A DNA stretch of 64,000 nt from Pseudogracilibacillus sp037072025 (GTDB lineage Bacteria > Bacillota > Bacilli > Bacillales > Amphibacillaceae), in NCBI RefSeq assembly GCF_037072025.1, contig NZ_JAXHDD010000023.1:1-64000 (forward strand). The letters run 5' to 3'. The translations under genes were made by a program, and so were the position numbers. Shown one piece after another: positions 16,743 to 25,789 of the stretch. Every line of letters begins with the position of its first letter. Position 1 is the stretch's first letter. The notes below the pieces were generated by a model. That model did no database searches, had not been told where the DNA came from, and saw only the letters and a list, made by a program, of their open reading frames with translations.

Positions 16743-16769
16743 GATAACGAAAGAAAGTGAGGGTTTCAA

Positions 16770-17411
16770 ATGAATATTAGGGTGAAAATAGCAAAAAGGG
16801 CAGAAAAAGAAATTCAAGATGGTCATTATGTAAATTTAGGAATTGGAATGCCAACTACTGTAGCAAATTATATTTCAGAAAATAAAAATGTTGTGCTTCA
16901 ATCAGAGAATGGCTTATTAGGCATAGGGCCATACCCGAGGAAAGATGAGGTAGATCCAGATCTAATAAATGCAGGTAAAGAGACAGTGACAACGATAAAA
17001 GGGGCAAGTTATTTCAATAATGCCGAATCATTTGCAATGATAAGAGGAGGACATATTGATGTAGCTATATTGGGTGGAATGGAAGTTTCAGAGACGGGTG
17101 ACTTAGCAAATTGGATGATACCTGGAAAGATGATTAAAGGTATGGGAGGTGCAATGGATCTAGTACACGGAGCCAAACGTGTTATTGTTATCATGGAACA
17201 TGTTAATAAGCAAGGAAAACCTAAAATACTAAAAAAGTGCTCGTTGCCATTAACAGGTAGAAGTGTAGTAGACAGAATTATTACAGAGCGAGCAGTTTTA
17301 GATGTAACAAATGAGGGATTAAATTTAGTAGAAGTATTACAAGGATACACATTAAATGATATAATTAATTCAACAGAACCTGAATTAATCATGTCGGAAA
17401 AGGCGTTTTAA
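16770..17411 (+). CDS. scoB: 3-oxoacid CoA-transferase subunit B
   Basis: A 213-residue beta subunit. The catalytic Glu is in QSENGLLG near residue 46. NLGIGMPT and GGHIDVAILGGMEVS are typical. It partners the scoA product in a heterotetramer in the cytoplasm. The ribosome site is GAAAGTGAGGG before the ATG. The operon continues to atoE after 135 nt, which contain a cre-like site. Confidence 0.92.
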   Translation: MNIRVKIAKRAEKEIQDGHYVNLGIGMPTTVANYISENKNVVLQSENGLLGIGPYPRKDEVDPDLINAGKETVTTIKGASYFNNAESFAMIRGGHIDVAILGGMEVSETGDLANWMIPGKMIKGMGGAMDLVHGAKRVIVIMEHVNKQGKPKILKKCSLPLTGRSVVDRIITERAVLDVTNEGLNLVEVLQGYTLNDIINSTEPELIMSEKAF

Positions 17412-17512
17412 TCTAAGGAAGTACTTTTATGGACAGTGGTATAGAGAAAAAAATTATTTATTCAAGAAAAGCGCTAAACAATGAGAGGTGAATACATTAA
17501 TTCTCAAATAAT

Positions 17513-17526
17513 TGTAAGCGCTTAAA
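17513..17526 (+). promoter_or_regulatory. cre-like CcpA site before atoE
   Basis: TGTAAGCGCTTAAA, 13 of 14 matches to the cre consensus, 20 nt upstream of the atoE start. It overlaps the region just ahead of the GGGAGGGGG ribosome site. Confidence 0.5.
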
Positions 17527-17546
17527 ATAAGGGAGGGGGAAATTTA

Positions 17547-18875
17547 ATGAGAGCAATAACTAATTTTTTTGACCGAATAGTCCAACGATACTTACCAGAT
17601 GCATTTTTATTTGCGATAATTTTGACCATAGTAGTTTTTATTATGGGTATCGTGATGACAGGTAGTTCACCGATTCAAATGGTAGAATATTGGGGAACCG
17701 GATTTTGGGATTTGCTTGCTTTTGCGATGCAAATGTCTTTAATTGTGGTGACAGGGTATGTTTTAGCAAATACACCACTAATTAAAGGATTGTTAGAAAA
17801 AACAAGTATGCTCGCTAAATCACCGGGACAGGCAATTTTACTCGTTACTTTTGTAGCATCGCTTGCATCGTTAATAAACTATGGTTTTGGTCTAGTTGTT
17901 GGAGCATTGCTTGCGATTCAGGTAATAAAGCGAGTACCATCTGTAGATTATCGCTTACTTGTCGCTAGTGCGTACAGCGGATTTTTATTATGGCATGGTG
18001 GATTATCCGGATCTATTCCATTATTAATTGCAACAGAAGATCATTTTTTGGAAGAGTCGATGGGAACTATACCAGTAACAGAGACAATGTTTAGTAGTTT
18101 TAACTTATTTATTGTTTTTGTTTTATTAATAACTTTGCCTTTCTTAAATCGTTTATTAATGAAGTCTAGAGAAGGATTAGAAATAACGAATCCAACTGAT
18201 TGGGAAGATAATTCATTTGAGGATGAATATAAAGAGGAATCAAAAGATAGTTATACTCCATCTGATCGTCTTGAAAATAGTCAGATTATCTCATTATTGA
18301 TTGGACTTCTTGGCCTTGCTTTTATTATCTATCATTTTGTGACAAATGGGCTTGACTTAAATATAAATATTGTTAATTTAATTATGTTATTTTTAGGAAT
18401 TGTATTCCACAGAACACCACGGCGTTTCTTGCACAGCGTAAACAATGCGGTAAAAAACGTCGGTGGAATTATCGTCCAGTTTCCATTTTATGCTGGAATT
18501 ATGGGAATGATGGTCGATTCTGGATTGTCAGACCAGATGTCATTATGGTTTATAAACATTTCAACTGAATTTACGTATCCTTTGTTTACGTTCATTAGTG
18601 CAGGACTTGTTAACTTCTTTGTACCATCTGGTGGTGGGCAATGGGCCGTACAGGGACCCATTATGATCCCTGCCGGAATGGAATTGGGAGTTGATAATGC
18701 AAAGACAGCAATGGCGGTTGCTTGGGGAGATGCGTGGACAAATATGATTCAGCCATTCTGGACGTTACCACTACTTGCGATTGCAGGCTTAAAAGTAAGA
18801 GATATTATGGGCTTTTGTGTCATTATCTTGATTTATAGTTTTTTCCCAATTGCAATTGGGTTGTTATTCTTTTAA
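17547..18875 (+). CDS. atoE: Short-chain fatty acid transporter AtoE family
   Basis: A 442-residue integral membrane protein of the SCFA_trans family (PF02667). It has about twelve hydrophobic stretches, a central charged loop near residues 210-235, and the conserved NFFVPSGGGQWAVQGPIM block. It should import acetoacetate, butyrate or similar acids across the cytoplasmic membrane for the CoA transferase and thiolase encoded upstream. GGGAGGGGG precedes the ATG. A convergent terminator follows. Confidence 0.9.
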   Translation: MRAITNFFDRIVQRYLPDAFLFAIILTIVVFIMGIVMTGSSPIQMVEYWGTGFWDLLAFAMQMSLIVVTGYVLANTPLIKGLLEKTSMLAKSPGQAILLVTFVASLASLINYGFGLVVGALLAIQVIKRVPSVDYRLLVASAYSGFLLWHGGLSGSIPLLIATEDHFLEESMGTIPVTETMFSSFNLFIVFVLLITLPFLNRLLMKSREGLEITNPTDWEDNSFEDEYKEESKDSYTPSDRLENSQIISLLIGLLGLAFIIYHFVTNGLDLNINIVNLIMLFLGIVFHRTPRRFLHSVNNAVKNVGGIIVQFPFYAGIMGMMVDSGLSDQMSLWFINISTEFTYPLFTFISAGLVNFFVPSGGGQWAVQGPIMIPAGMELGVDNAKTAMAVAWGDAWTNMIQPFWTLPLLAIAGLKVRDIMGFCVIILIYSFFPIAIGLLFF

Positions 18876-18884
18876 TAAAAATAA

Positions 18885-18924
18885 AAAAGTACAGCTTTCT
18901 AATGAAATGAGACGCTGTACTTTT
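18885..18924. terminator. Bidirectional terminator after atoE
   Basis: AAAAGTACAGC pairs with GCTGTACTTTT around an 18-nt loop between convergent genes. A-tract and T-tract on the two sides allow use from both directions. Confidence 0.8.
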
Positions 18925-20966
18925 TATTCGCATGAATTTTGCTGGCTATAGAGCCAAGTATAGGCAGATAATCTTAAAGCAATATCATTTCCAGGTCGAC
19001 TTAAATCCATTTCCAGTAATTCTTTCGCTCGATTGACGCGATAATGAACTGTATTTGTATGAATATACATTTCTTTTGCAACGTTAGTTGGTGATTGATA
19101 AACAAGGGAAAGGGCTAATGTTTTTGTAAATTGAGTACGATGTTCACGGTCGTATTCGATAATGGGGCGTAACGTTTTGGTGGCAAATTTATTTAAGTCA
19201 TCAGCTATCTTATGATTGGTTAATAAATATTCAAGGCCAAAATCATTAAATTCCAATACGTACTTTTCTTGTTCAAATGTCGTCATCCGTTCAATTAATA
19301 ATTGCAATTGAATTAAGATGTTCTGTAATTCAGAAAAAGACGAATACATGGCACTATGAACAATCCAAGTAGTGATAGGAAGCTCTTTCAATAATTGGTT
19401 TCTTAATTCTTCAGGATGACATTGCCAATGTTTGTCAAAAATAATAAAGCCCATATTCCCCAAATAAATTATAGGATTTTTTGTCCATTTTAATACAACT
19501 TCTTCTAATTGTATTTTTTCCTCTGTGGTAATTTGTCCATCATTCATTTCCCAGTAGATTGCCCATACTTCACCCCGATCGACAGGAATCTGTAAACGAA
19601 TCCCTTTTTTGTATTGTGTGGAAAGAGTGGATGAACGGTTCATCAAACTACTAATCCATTGTGAACGTTCCATTTCAATTACATGGTGGATCCTTTTTTC
19701 CCGTTCGAGAATGATATAAATTGCGCTGATCACGTCATCAATTAAATCAGACCAGCCATTGAGAGGTAACTGTAAATCTGTCCAGACTAAAAGCTTACCA
19801 AGCTGTTGTTGCTCATATGTAAGTGGGAATGTAAGCGCACGTTTTTTTGTCCATGATTTTTTTCTTACTCGATCTGCATATTTCCGTCCCTTCTGATCAA
19901 CGATGATGACAACGCCTTTGATAAGTTCTTCTAGCCAAATCTCTAATTCAGAGATTTGCTTCGCACTTTGAAGTATATTTCTCAGTTCCTCTTTTTTCTG
20001 GTTTATGTATTTTTGATAGTAATTTTTTGTGAAAAATTGCTTTAATTCTCTTTGTTTTGTCAGTGGTTCGATACTACTTCCTAGACGAAGTAATAGTAAC
20101 TTTTTATTCAAAGGAAATGGTTTTACTTCTCGATTACTCGTGTAGAGTACACCGCTCGTATTTAATTTATTGTCTTTTATTGGAAGCGCTAGTACTGTTC
20201 GAACGTCTTCTTCATCCACTGTTGAACTTACATGGTGATAGCGATATTCGCAGTTTTTATAATCTTTAACTTGAAGCAATTGTTTGTTTTGTGCCGCATT
20301 CCCACCGATTCCTTGACCAAAGGGGAGTTCAAAGCCAAATCCACTATCTTGTGACCCCAGATGTGTTGTTACTTCAATCTGTTTTGAATTCGCATCTCCC
20401 CAAAAAACAAAATCACTTTCACTAATTGTTTTCGTTAGGGATAATAGTTCAATTAGTCCGCCTTTGTCTTTATGTGTAATAAGTTTTGACAGTTCAGGCT
20501 CAAAGGCTCGGTCTGTACCATAAAAATATTGTTTTTCCTTTTCTTCGACATATGAAATTGCTTCCAAATGATTTAAAATATTTTTGTGATCATCATCTGA
20601 TATATCCAAATTATTAAGGTACCATATAATTTGCACGCCATTCGTATATGGCATAATTTTTACATTGGCGTCTGAAAAGATAGTAGGAACCTTACTTAAA
20701 TTAGCGACAGTCAATTCAATGGACGTTGCTACTCTATTTTGAAGCCATTTTTTCATCCATGTTTGCTCTGAACCACAATAGATAGTTTTGTAGGCGTTTT
20801 CATAATGGTCGGCATAACGAATCAACGCAACTCCCAAAGCATCTGTCATAGAAATATATTTATTTAAAGCGCGAAAAATAAAATAATGTCTTTTTTTTGA
20901 ATGAATTGCAGCACGTTGTAAATCTTGAATTAATAATGATGCGAATTGTTTTTTCATCGAAGACAT
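18924..20966 (-). CDS. PucR/CdaR-type transcriptional regulator
   Basis: A 680-residue regulator. The last 60 residues form a PucR C-terminal helix-turn-helix (NVAKEMYIHTNTVHYRVNRA). The N-terminal and middle parts look like GAF-type sensor domains, with FGQGIGGNAAQNKQL near 240-255 and VRTVLALPI. The ATG at 20966 after AAGGAG is preferred over 21050. It is divergent from an acyl-CoA ligase gene, with a dyad in the spacer, so it probably controls the ligase and perhaps the acid-degradation block. The ligand is unknown. Confidence 0.8.
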   Translation of the reverse strand: MSSMKKQFASLLIQDLQRAAIHSKKRHYFIFRALNKYISMTDALGVALIRYADHYENAYKTIYCGSEQTWMKKWLQNRVATSIELTVANLSKVPTIFSDANVKIMPYTNGVQIIWYLNNLDISDDDHKNILNHLEAISYVEEKEKQYFYGTDRAFEPELSKLITHKDKGGLIELLSLTKTISESDFVFWGDANSKQIEVTTHLGSQDSGFGFELPFGQGIGGNAAQNKQLLQVKDYKNCEYRYHHVSSTVDEEDVRTVLALPIKDNKLNTSGVLYTSNREVKPFPLNKKLLLLRLGSSIEPLTKQRELKQFFTKNYYQKYINQKKEELRNILQSAKQISELEIWLEELIKGVVIIVDQKGRKYADRVRKKSWTKKRALTFPLTYEQQQLGKLLVWTDLQLPLNGWSDLIDDVISAIYIILEREKRIHHVIEMERSQWISSLMNRSSTLSTQYKKGIRLQIPVDRGEVWAIYWEMNDGQITTEEKIQLEEVVLKWTKNPIIYLGNMGFIIFDKHWQCHPEELRNQLLKELPITTWIVHSAMYSSFSELQNILIQLQLLIERMTTFEQEKYVLEFNDFGLEYLLTNHKIADDLNKFATKTLRPIIEYDREHRTQFTKTLALSLVYQSPTNVAKEMYIHTNTVHYRVNRAKELLEMDLSRPGNDIALRLSAYTWLYSQQNSCE

Positions 20967-21007
20967 ATTGAAACCACTCCTTATTTGTTTATTATAAATG
21001 ATTCGTT

Positions 21008-21020
21008 GTTGTGCTACAAC
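21008..21020. promoter_or_regulatory. Dyad in the regulator/ligase spacer
   Basis: GTTGT-GCT-ACAAC is a perfect 5-bp inverted repeat, with TTGT/ACAA words extending on both sides. It lies between the divergent PucR-type gene and acyl-CoA ligase gene and is a candidate operator. Confidence 0.4.
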
Positions 21021-21131
21021 ACAAACAAAATAAACATTTTTGTGTTCCAACCCATACCATCTTATTAAAAGATGTGTACAATTTTACGAAAGGGCTTTCA
21101 TTTTTAGTTAACGAAAAGGGAGGAGTAATCA

Positions 21132-22715
21132 TTGAATTATCCATTAATTTTACCTCAGTTTTTAAAAAGGGCAGTAAAACTTTATGGCGATAAGGAAGCG
21201 GTGATAGGTGATAATATACGGCTAACTTACAAGGAGGTAAATGCTAGAGTAAATCAATTGTCATGCGGCTTAATTGAGTTAGGAGTAAAAAAAGGAGATC
21301 GAGTAGCTTATTTGTCGACCAACACTCCTGAAATGTTGGAAGGGTTTTTTGGCGTTTTACAACTAGGTGCTGTACTTGTTCCGTTAAATACTAGATTAAG
21401 CATAGATGATTTAATTTACATTATTAATCATAGTGGAGCTAAAATCCTCTACGCCGATAAACAATTTATTGAAAGTATACTTCAGGCGCGGGATCGTTTA
21501 ACTATGGTTGAATCGATAATCAGTAATGGGACTGTAACCGAAGAGACAGGCGTTATTCCATACAATCGGTTTCTAAACTTTTATAGTAAAGAGGATATGG
21601 ACTATTTTCACATAGATGAAAATGATTTAGCAACCTTACTTTATACAAGTGGTACGACAGGTGACCCTAAAGGGGTTATGTTAACACATCGTAATAATTA
21701 TTTGCATGCTTTAAGCTCAATGCATCATTTGCGAGTTTCAGACGAAGACGTTCTCTTACATGTACTACCGATGTTTCATGTTAATGGATGGGGTTCACCA
21801 TTTTATTATACAGCGAATGGGGCGACACATGTTTGTTTAGATAAAGTGAGACCTGATCTAATTTTTGAAAAGATAAATAAATATGGTGTGACGGTGATCC
21901 ATATGGCACCTACCGTTTTAAATAGTATTTTAGAATATATTGAGAAAAATAAGGTACCGAAGCAAACACACCGTGTACGAATATTTGTTGCAGGAGCCGC
22001 TCCACCTTTAGCTTTTATTAAACGCGTTGAAAAAGAGTTAAATTGGAAATTTATCCAAGTGTACGGTATGACGGAAACATCACCATTAATTACGTACTCG
22101 GAGATTCGTGATACACAAAAGAATTTGTCGGAAGAGGAAATTTTTCATTTGAAAGCGAAAACAGGTTATGAATTAATCGGTTCTGAAGTGAAGGTAGTAA
22201 ATGATAATGGTGCTGAAGTAAAGCGAGATGGTACAGAAATTGGAGAAATTATTGTCAGGGGCATTGGAGTGATGAAAGGTTACTGGAATGACCCTGAATC
22301 TACAAAGGAAAAGATCCGTGATGGTTGGCTTTATACTGGTGATTTAGCTGTTATTTACCCTGATAATAATATTGCGATTGTTGATCGTAAAAAAGATATT
22401 ATTATAAGTGGTGGAGAAAACATCTCTTCATTAGAAGTTGAGAGTGTCATTTACGATCATCCTTCTATTAAGGAAGCAGCAATTGTGGCTACACCACATG
22501 AAAAATGGGGAGAGGTACCTTTAGCGTTGGTAGTTAAGCGTGAAGGATATGAAGGCACGACAGAGAATGAAATAATTGCCTATGCGCGCGCTAGACTTGC
22601 GCATTTTAAAGCGCCCAAAAAAGTTGTATTTATGGACGCATTGCCTAAAAACGGTAGCGGTAAAATATTAAAGCATGAGTTACGTAATAAATTTAATAAA
22701 GTGTTCACTACCTAA
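21132..22715 (+). CDS. AMP-dependent acyl-CoA ligase
   Basis: A 527-residue adenylate-forming enzyme of the fatty-acid/short-chain acyl-CoA synthetase type. Motifs are LLYTSGTTGDPKG near residues 171-183, YGMTETSP, YTGDLA and a C-terminal NGSGKILK with the catalytic Lys. The TTG start at 21132 follows AAAAGGGAGGAG. It activates a carboxylic acid to its CoA thioester. Neighbouring thiolase, CoA transferase and AtoE suggest a short- or medium-chain acid. Repeat A copy 3 begins 2 nt after the stop. Confidence 0.87.
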   Translation: MNYPLILPQFLKRAVKLYGDKEAVIGDNIRLTYKEVNARVNQLSCGLIELGVKKGDRVAYLSTNTPEMLEGFFGVLQLGAVLVPLNTRLSIDDLIYIINHSGAKILYADKQFIESILQARDRLTMVESIISNGTVTEETGVIPYNRFLNFYSKEDMDYFHIDENDLATLLYTSGTTGDPKGVMLTHRNNYLHALSSMHHLRVSDEDVLLHVLPMFHVNGWGSPFYYTANGATHVCLDKVRPDLIFEKINKYGVTVIHMAPTVLNSILEYIEKNKVPKQTHRVRIFVAGAAPPLAFIKRVEKELNWKFIQVYGMTETSPLITYSEIRDTQKNLSEEEIFHLKAKTGYELIGSEVKVVNDNGAEVKRDGTEIGEIIVRGIGVMKGYWNDPESTKEKIRDGWLYTGDLAVIYPDNNIAIVDRKKDIIISGGENISSLEVESVIYDHPSIKEAAIVATPHEKWGEVPLALVVKREGYEGTTENEIIAYARARLAHFKAPKKVVFMDALPKNGSGKILKHELRNKFNKVFTT

Positions 22716-22717
22716 TA

Positions 22718-22910
22718 GAGGATGTTCAAAAAGTCCGACAAAAATGACACTGCGAATCTCTTTGTTGGCTTGTTTCTCCGTTCCTTGAAAAAGGAAAGCA
22801 CTTTTCTTGCGTGCTAGATCTTTGCTCATGTATCTAAATGCATACATTCCGGTGCTCGAAACTGCGCCGCCTTGAACTTCTTAGTCCTTTTTGCCTTCCT
22901 TTTTGAACAG
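22718..22910 (+). repeat. Dispersed repeat A, copy 3 (intermediate form)
   Basis: 193 bp from GAGGATGTTCAAAAAGTCC to CCTTTTTGAACAG. It begins 2 nt after the ligase stop. It shares the inner TGAAAAAGGAAAGCAC segment with copy 1 but is shorter. Confidence 0.87.
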
Positions 22911-22934
22911 TACTAATAAGGAAACAAGACATAT

Positions 22935-22976
22935 AAAGTTCGCTCTCGATCAAGAATTTGATAAAGAGCGAACTTT
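22935..22976 (-). terminator. leuA terminator
   Basis: AAAGTTCGCTCT pairs with AGAGCGAACTTT around an 18-nt loop directly beyond the leuA stop on the minus strand. Confidence 0.7.
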
Positions 22977-22983
22977 CAGTCTT

Positions 22984-24555
22984 TTAGCTAACAGGAAGTA
23001 AATTCTCTACAATAATATTATTAATTACATTAATATACGCTTGTGCACTAGCTTTAATAACATCAGTATCTGCTGCATTTGCATTATATTTTTCTCCATT
23101 AAACTCAACAATCACTTTTACTTTTCCTAACGCTTCTTTCCCTCTGGAAACACTGCTTATTTTATACTCAAGTAGCTGAATGTCTAAATCAACAATATCG
23201 ACGATTGCTGTATATAAGGCGTCGATTGGACCAGTTCCAACAGCGCTTCCGTGTAATATTTCATCACCTTTTTTCACTTTGACGCTAGCGGAAGGAAAAA
23301 TTGTATTACTTACAACCTGTAGATCTTCTAACTCATAAAAGTTATTTGCGTAGTCCTCGATGTCTTTCTTTTCAATCTCCTGTTTAGCAAAATAGTTCTT
23401 CACAATTACATATAGATCATGATTGTATATTTCTTTTTTCTGATCGGCCAATGCTAGGAAATCGGTAAAAACTGCTTCGAATTGCTCGGCTGTTAAATCA
23501 ATGAAACCAAGTTTATTTAATGTATCTTTAACTGCATGACGGCCTGATCGAGCGGTTAAAACAAGCTCCATACCGTCTAACCCAACATCTATGGGATTAA
23601 TAATTTCATAAGCATCTCTTGATTTAAGTAGTCCGTCTTGGTGGATTCCTGAAGAATGAGCAAACGCATTATCTCCTGTAATTGCTTTATTCACTTGGAC
23701 TTCTAATCCCATCAAACTACTGACGAGACGAGATGTGTTCATGATTTCTTTTGTTTTTATATTTGTATGGACATCATTGAAAACATCAGATCGTGTATTA
23801 ATTGCCATTACTACTTCTTCTAGCGCAGCGTTACCGGCACGTTCTCCGATTCCATTTATCGTACATTCAACTTTATCTGCACCATTTTTAATTGCAGCAA
23901 GTGTATTTGCAGTTGCCATTCCAAGATCATTATGACAGTGAACGCTTAGTAATACTTGATCATTTAGATTCTTCAAACGGTCATTTAATTTATAAACTAA
24001 CTCACCAAATTCTTCGGGTTCAGCAAAACCTACCGTATCGGGAACGTTAATCATTGTGGCTCCTGCTTTTACGACAGCTTCAATTGTAGACCACAAGTAT
24101 TCAAAATCAGAACGTGAAGCATCTTCTGTAGAATATTGAATTTCTGGAAGGAGAGTTTTTGCATATTTAACTGCCTCCACTCCAATATCTAAAATTTGAT
24201 CTTTCGATTTACTAAATTTCTTTTCTACGTGAATATCTGACGTACCTAGTACCATATGAATCATTGGTCGTTCTGCATGCTTTACACTATGATAAACAGA
24301 GTCGATATCTGCTTTAACTGCTCTTGCTAAAGCAGTAATCATAATATCATCCGTGTTTCCAACCTTCATTGCAATTTCTTTTACTGCATTAAAATCACCT
24401 TCAGATGATGCAGGAAACCCTGCTTCTATAATATCAACTTGCAGACGTTTTAATTGCTCGGCAACTTCTAATTTTTCATATAGATTTAGTTTCGCTCCCG
24501 GAACTTGTTCTCCATCACGTAAAGTTGTATCAAACACCCAAATTTTTCTCGACAA
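22984..24555 (-). CDS. leuA: 2-isopropylmalate synthase
   Basis: A 523-residue enzyme of leucine biosynthesis that joins acetyl-CoA to 2-oxoisovalerate. The N-terminal TIM barrel has DTTLRDGEQVPG and the metal motif SVHCHNDLGMA. The middle has NGIGERAGNAALEEV, and the C-terminal third is the leucine-binding regulatory domain (VSRGKEALGKV). The length is normal. It stands alone, without ilv or other leu genes beside it. It is preceded by a strong promoter and a T-box leader with a leucine specifier. Confidence 0.95.
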   Translation of the reverse strand: MSRKIWVFDTTLRDGEQVPGAKLNLYEKLEVAEQLKRLQVDIIEAGFPASSEGDFNAVKEIAMKVGNTDDIMITALARAVKADIDSVYHSVKHAERPMIHMVLGTSDIHVEKKFSKSKDQILDIGVEAVKYAKTLLPEIQYSTEDASRSDFEYLWSTIEAVVKAGATMINVPDTVGFAEPEEFGELVYKLNDRLKNLNDQVLLSVHCHNDLGMATANTLAAIKNGADKVECTINGIGERAGNAALEEVVMAINTRSDVFNDVHTNIKTKEIMNTSRLVSSLMGLEVQVNKAITGDNAFAHSSGIHQDGLLKSRDAYEIINPIDVGLDGMELVLTARSGRHAVKDTLNKLGFIDLTAEQFEAVFTDFLALADQKKEIYNHDLYVIVKNYFAKQEIEKKDIEDYANNFYELEDLQVVSNTIFPSASVKVKKGDEILHGSAVGTGPIDALYTAIVDIVDLDIQLLEYKISSVSRGKEALGKVKVIVEFNGEKYNANAADTDVIKASAQAYINVINNIIVENLLPVS

Positions 24556-24597
24556 TTTGAAGCACTCCCTTTTTTGTTAATTTTTATTTTGAAAATA

Positions 24598-24862
24598 AAA
24601 AACCCCGTCTCTATATAAAGATAGAGACGAGGATTTGCTCGCGGTACCACTCTAGTTAATTAATAAGTATATTAATTCAGCTCATTTTCAATGGCGATCA
24701 CCATCTATCCATATAACGGTAGAAAACCGACGTCCGTTACTAAGATTTTCACGGAGTAGCTCTTGGACGAGTTCAAAGGTAAATAACTGCCAATTTTCAC
24801 TAACCATTGGCTCCCTGAGAGCTTACTTATCCTTTTACTATTTCCAATCATTGCTTCATGTT
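24598..24862 (-). ncRNA. Leucine T-box leader of leuA
   Basis: On the minus strand the T-box core GTGGTACCGCG (24650-24640) is followed by a GTCTCTAT/ATAGAGAC terminator stem (24606-24628) and a run of six T's (24600-24595). In stem I a GAA-CTC-G specifier context places the CUC codon at 24771-24769, matching tRNA-Leu. An AG-rich segment and TCTCAGGGAGCC hairpin fill stem I. Uncharged tRNA-Leu should stabilise the antiterminator and switch on leuA. Confidence 0.9.
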
Positions 24863-24878
24863 ATGTAATTTAAATGTA

Positions 24879-24907
24879 ATTATAACGTGACTATTTATAA
24901 CTGTCAA
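24879..24907 (-). promoter_or_regulatory. Consensus promoter of leuA
   Basis: Minus strand TTGACA (24907-24902), 17-bp spacer, TATAAT (24884-24879): a full sigma-A consensus just upstream of the T-box leader. Confidence 0.85.
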
Positions 24908-24936
24908 TATTATTTTCAAAAAATAATATATATTTT

Positions 24937-25522
24937 CTATTTTAGTTTAAATCCGGAAATTTCCTGATTAAGCTGTTCAGCTAGTTCAGAAATTTCATCC
25001 ATTGAACTGGATGTTTGCTGAGTAGACGCAGAAGATTGTTCCGCACCCGAGTCGGCTTCTTCAGAAACAGCGGCAATATCTTCAATTAAATTGTTCATGC
25101 GTTCACTATTTTCCGCTATTTCTTTTAATCTATTTGCAACTTGTGAAATACTGTTAGCCATTCCAGAGATGGAATTATCAATTGTACCAAAGCTTTCACC
25201 AGTTTTCTCGATCCGGCTAATACCTTCTTTTACTTCTTGATAACCTTCATTTAATGGTGTTACGCTTTCATTTGTTTCTGATTGAATATTCGTAATTTCT
25301 GTAACAGAGTTTGTTACTTGTTCTGCTAATTTTCTTACTTCATTTGCTACAACGGCAAATCCTCGGCCATGTATCTCCCGCACGTGCTGCTTCAATGCCG
25401 CATTTAGTGCAAGTAAATTTGTTTGCTCCGTATATCTTTTACTACTTGTACTAATTGAGAGATCTGATCAGACTGCTGATCTATTAAGAAATTCTTCCAT
25501 TTCTTTTTGTTTTTATCTTCAT
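24937..25522 (-). pseudogene. Decayed methyl-accepting chemotaxis protein gene
   Basis: The last 150 residues are an intact MCP signalling-domain tail (HGRGFAVVANEVRKLAEQ, coiled-coil repeats, a methylation-like SSASTQQTSSSM stretch). Upstream the hairpin tip reads EQTNLLALNAA and then LKQHVREI where IEAARAGE is expected. A one-base loss and a one-base gain eight codons later restore frame. A third indel lies just before EQTNLL. A GGAGG site and ATG remain at 25522, but the sensor, membrane and HAMP parts are deleted. Non-functional as a receptor. Confidence 0.85.
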
Positions 25523-25789
25523 TCCTCCGTTCTATTTGCAAATAATATAGGTAGGATAGGCACTTTTAATATGAAATATAATTAATGGGACTATTGTCTA
25601 AGGAAACTCTTTTTTTTACAGTCTAAACTGACCGAAATGAGAAGAGATAAACCGATTGCATTTGAATATTGTATTGTTTCGGTGTTCATTTATGAGAACC
25701 GCAGTGATTCACTTTTCTTTCAATGTAAACAAGAAGAAAGTAAACTGGTATTTAAATGGAACTAATACGCTTCAAGGGATGTGTTGCAA

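Noticed and set aside
17461..17480. A third cre site around AAAGCGCTAAA
   Set aside because: It matches only the central part of the consensus with at least four mismatches outside it.
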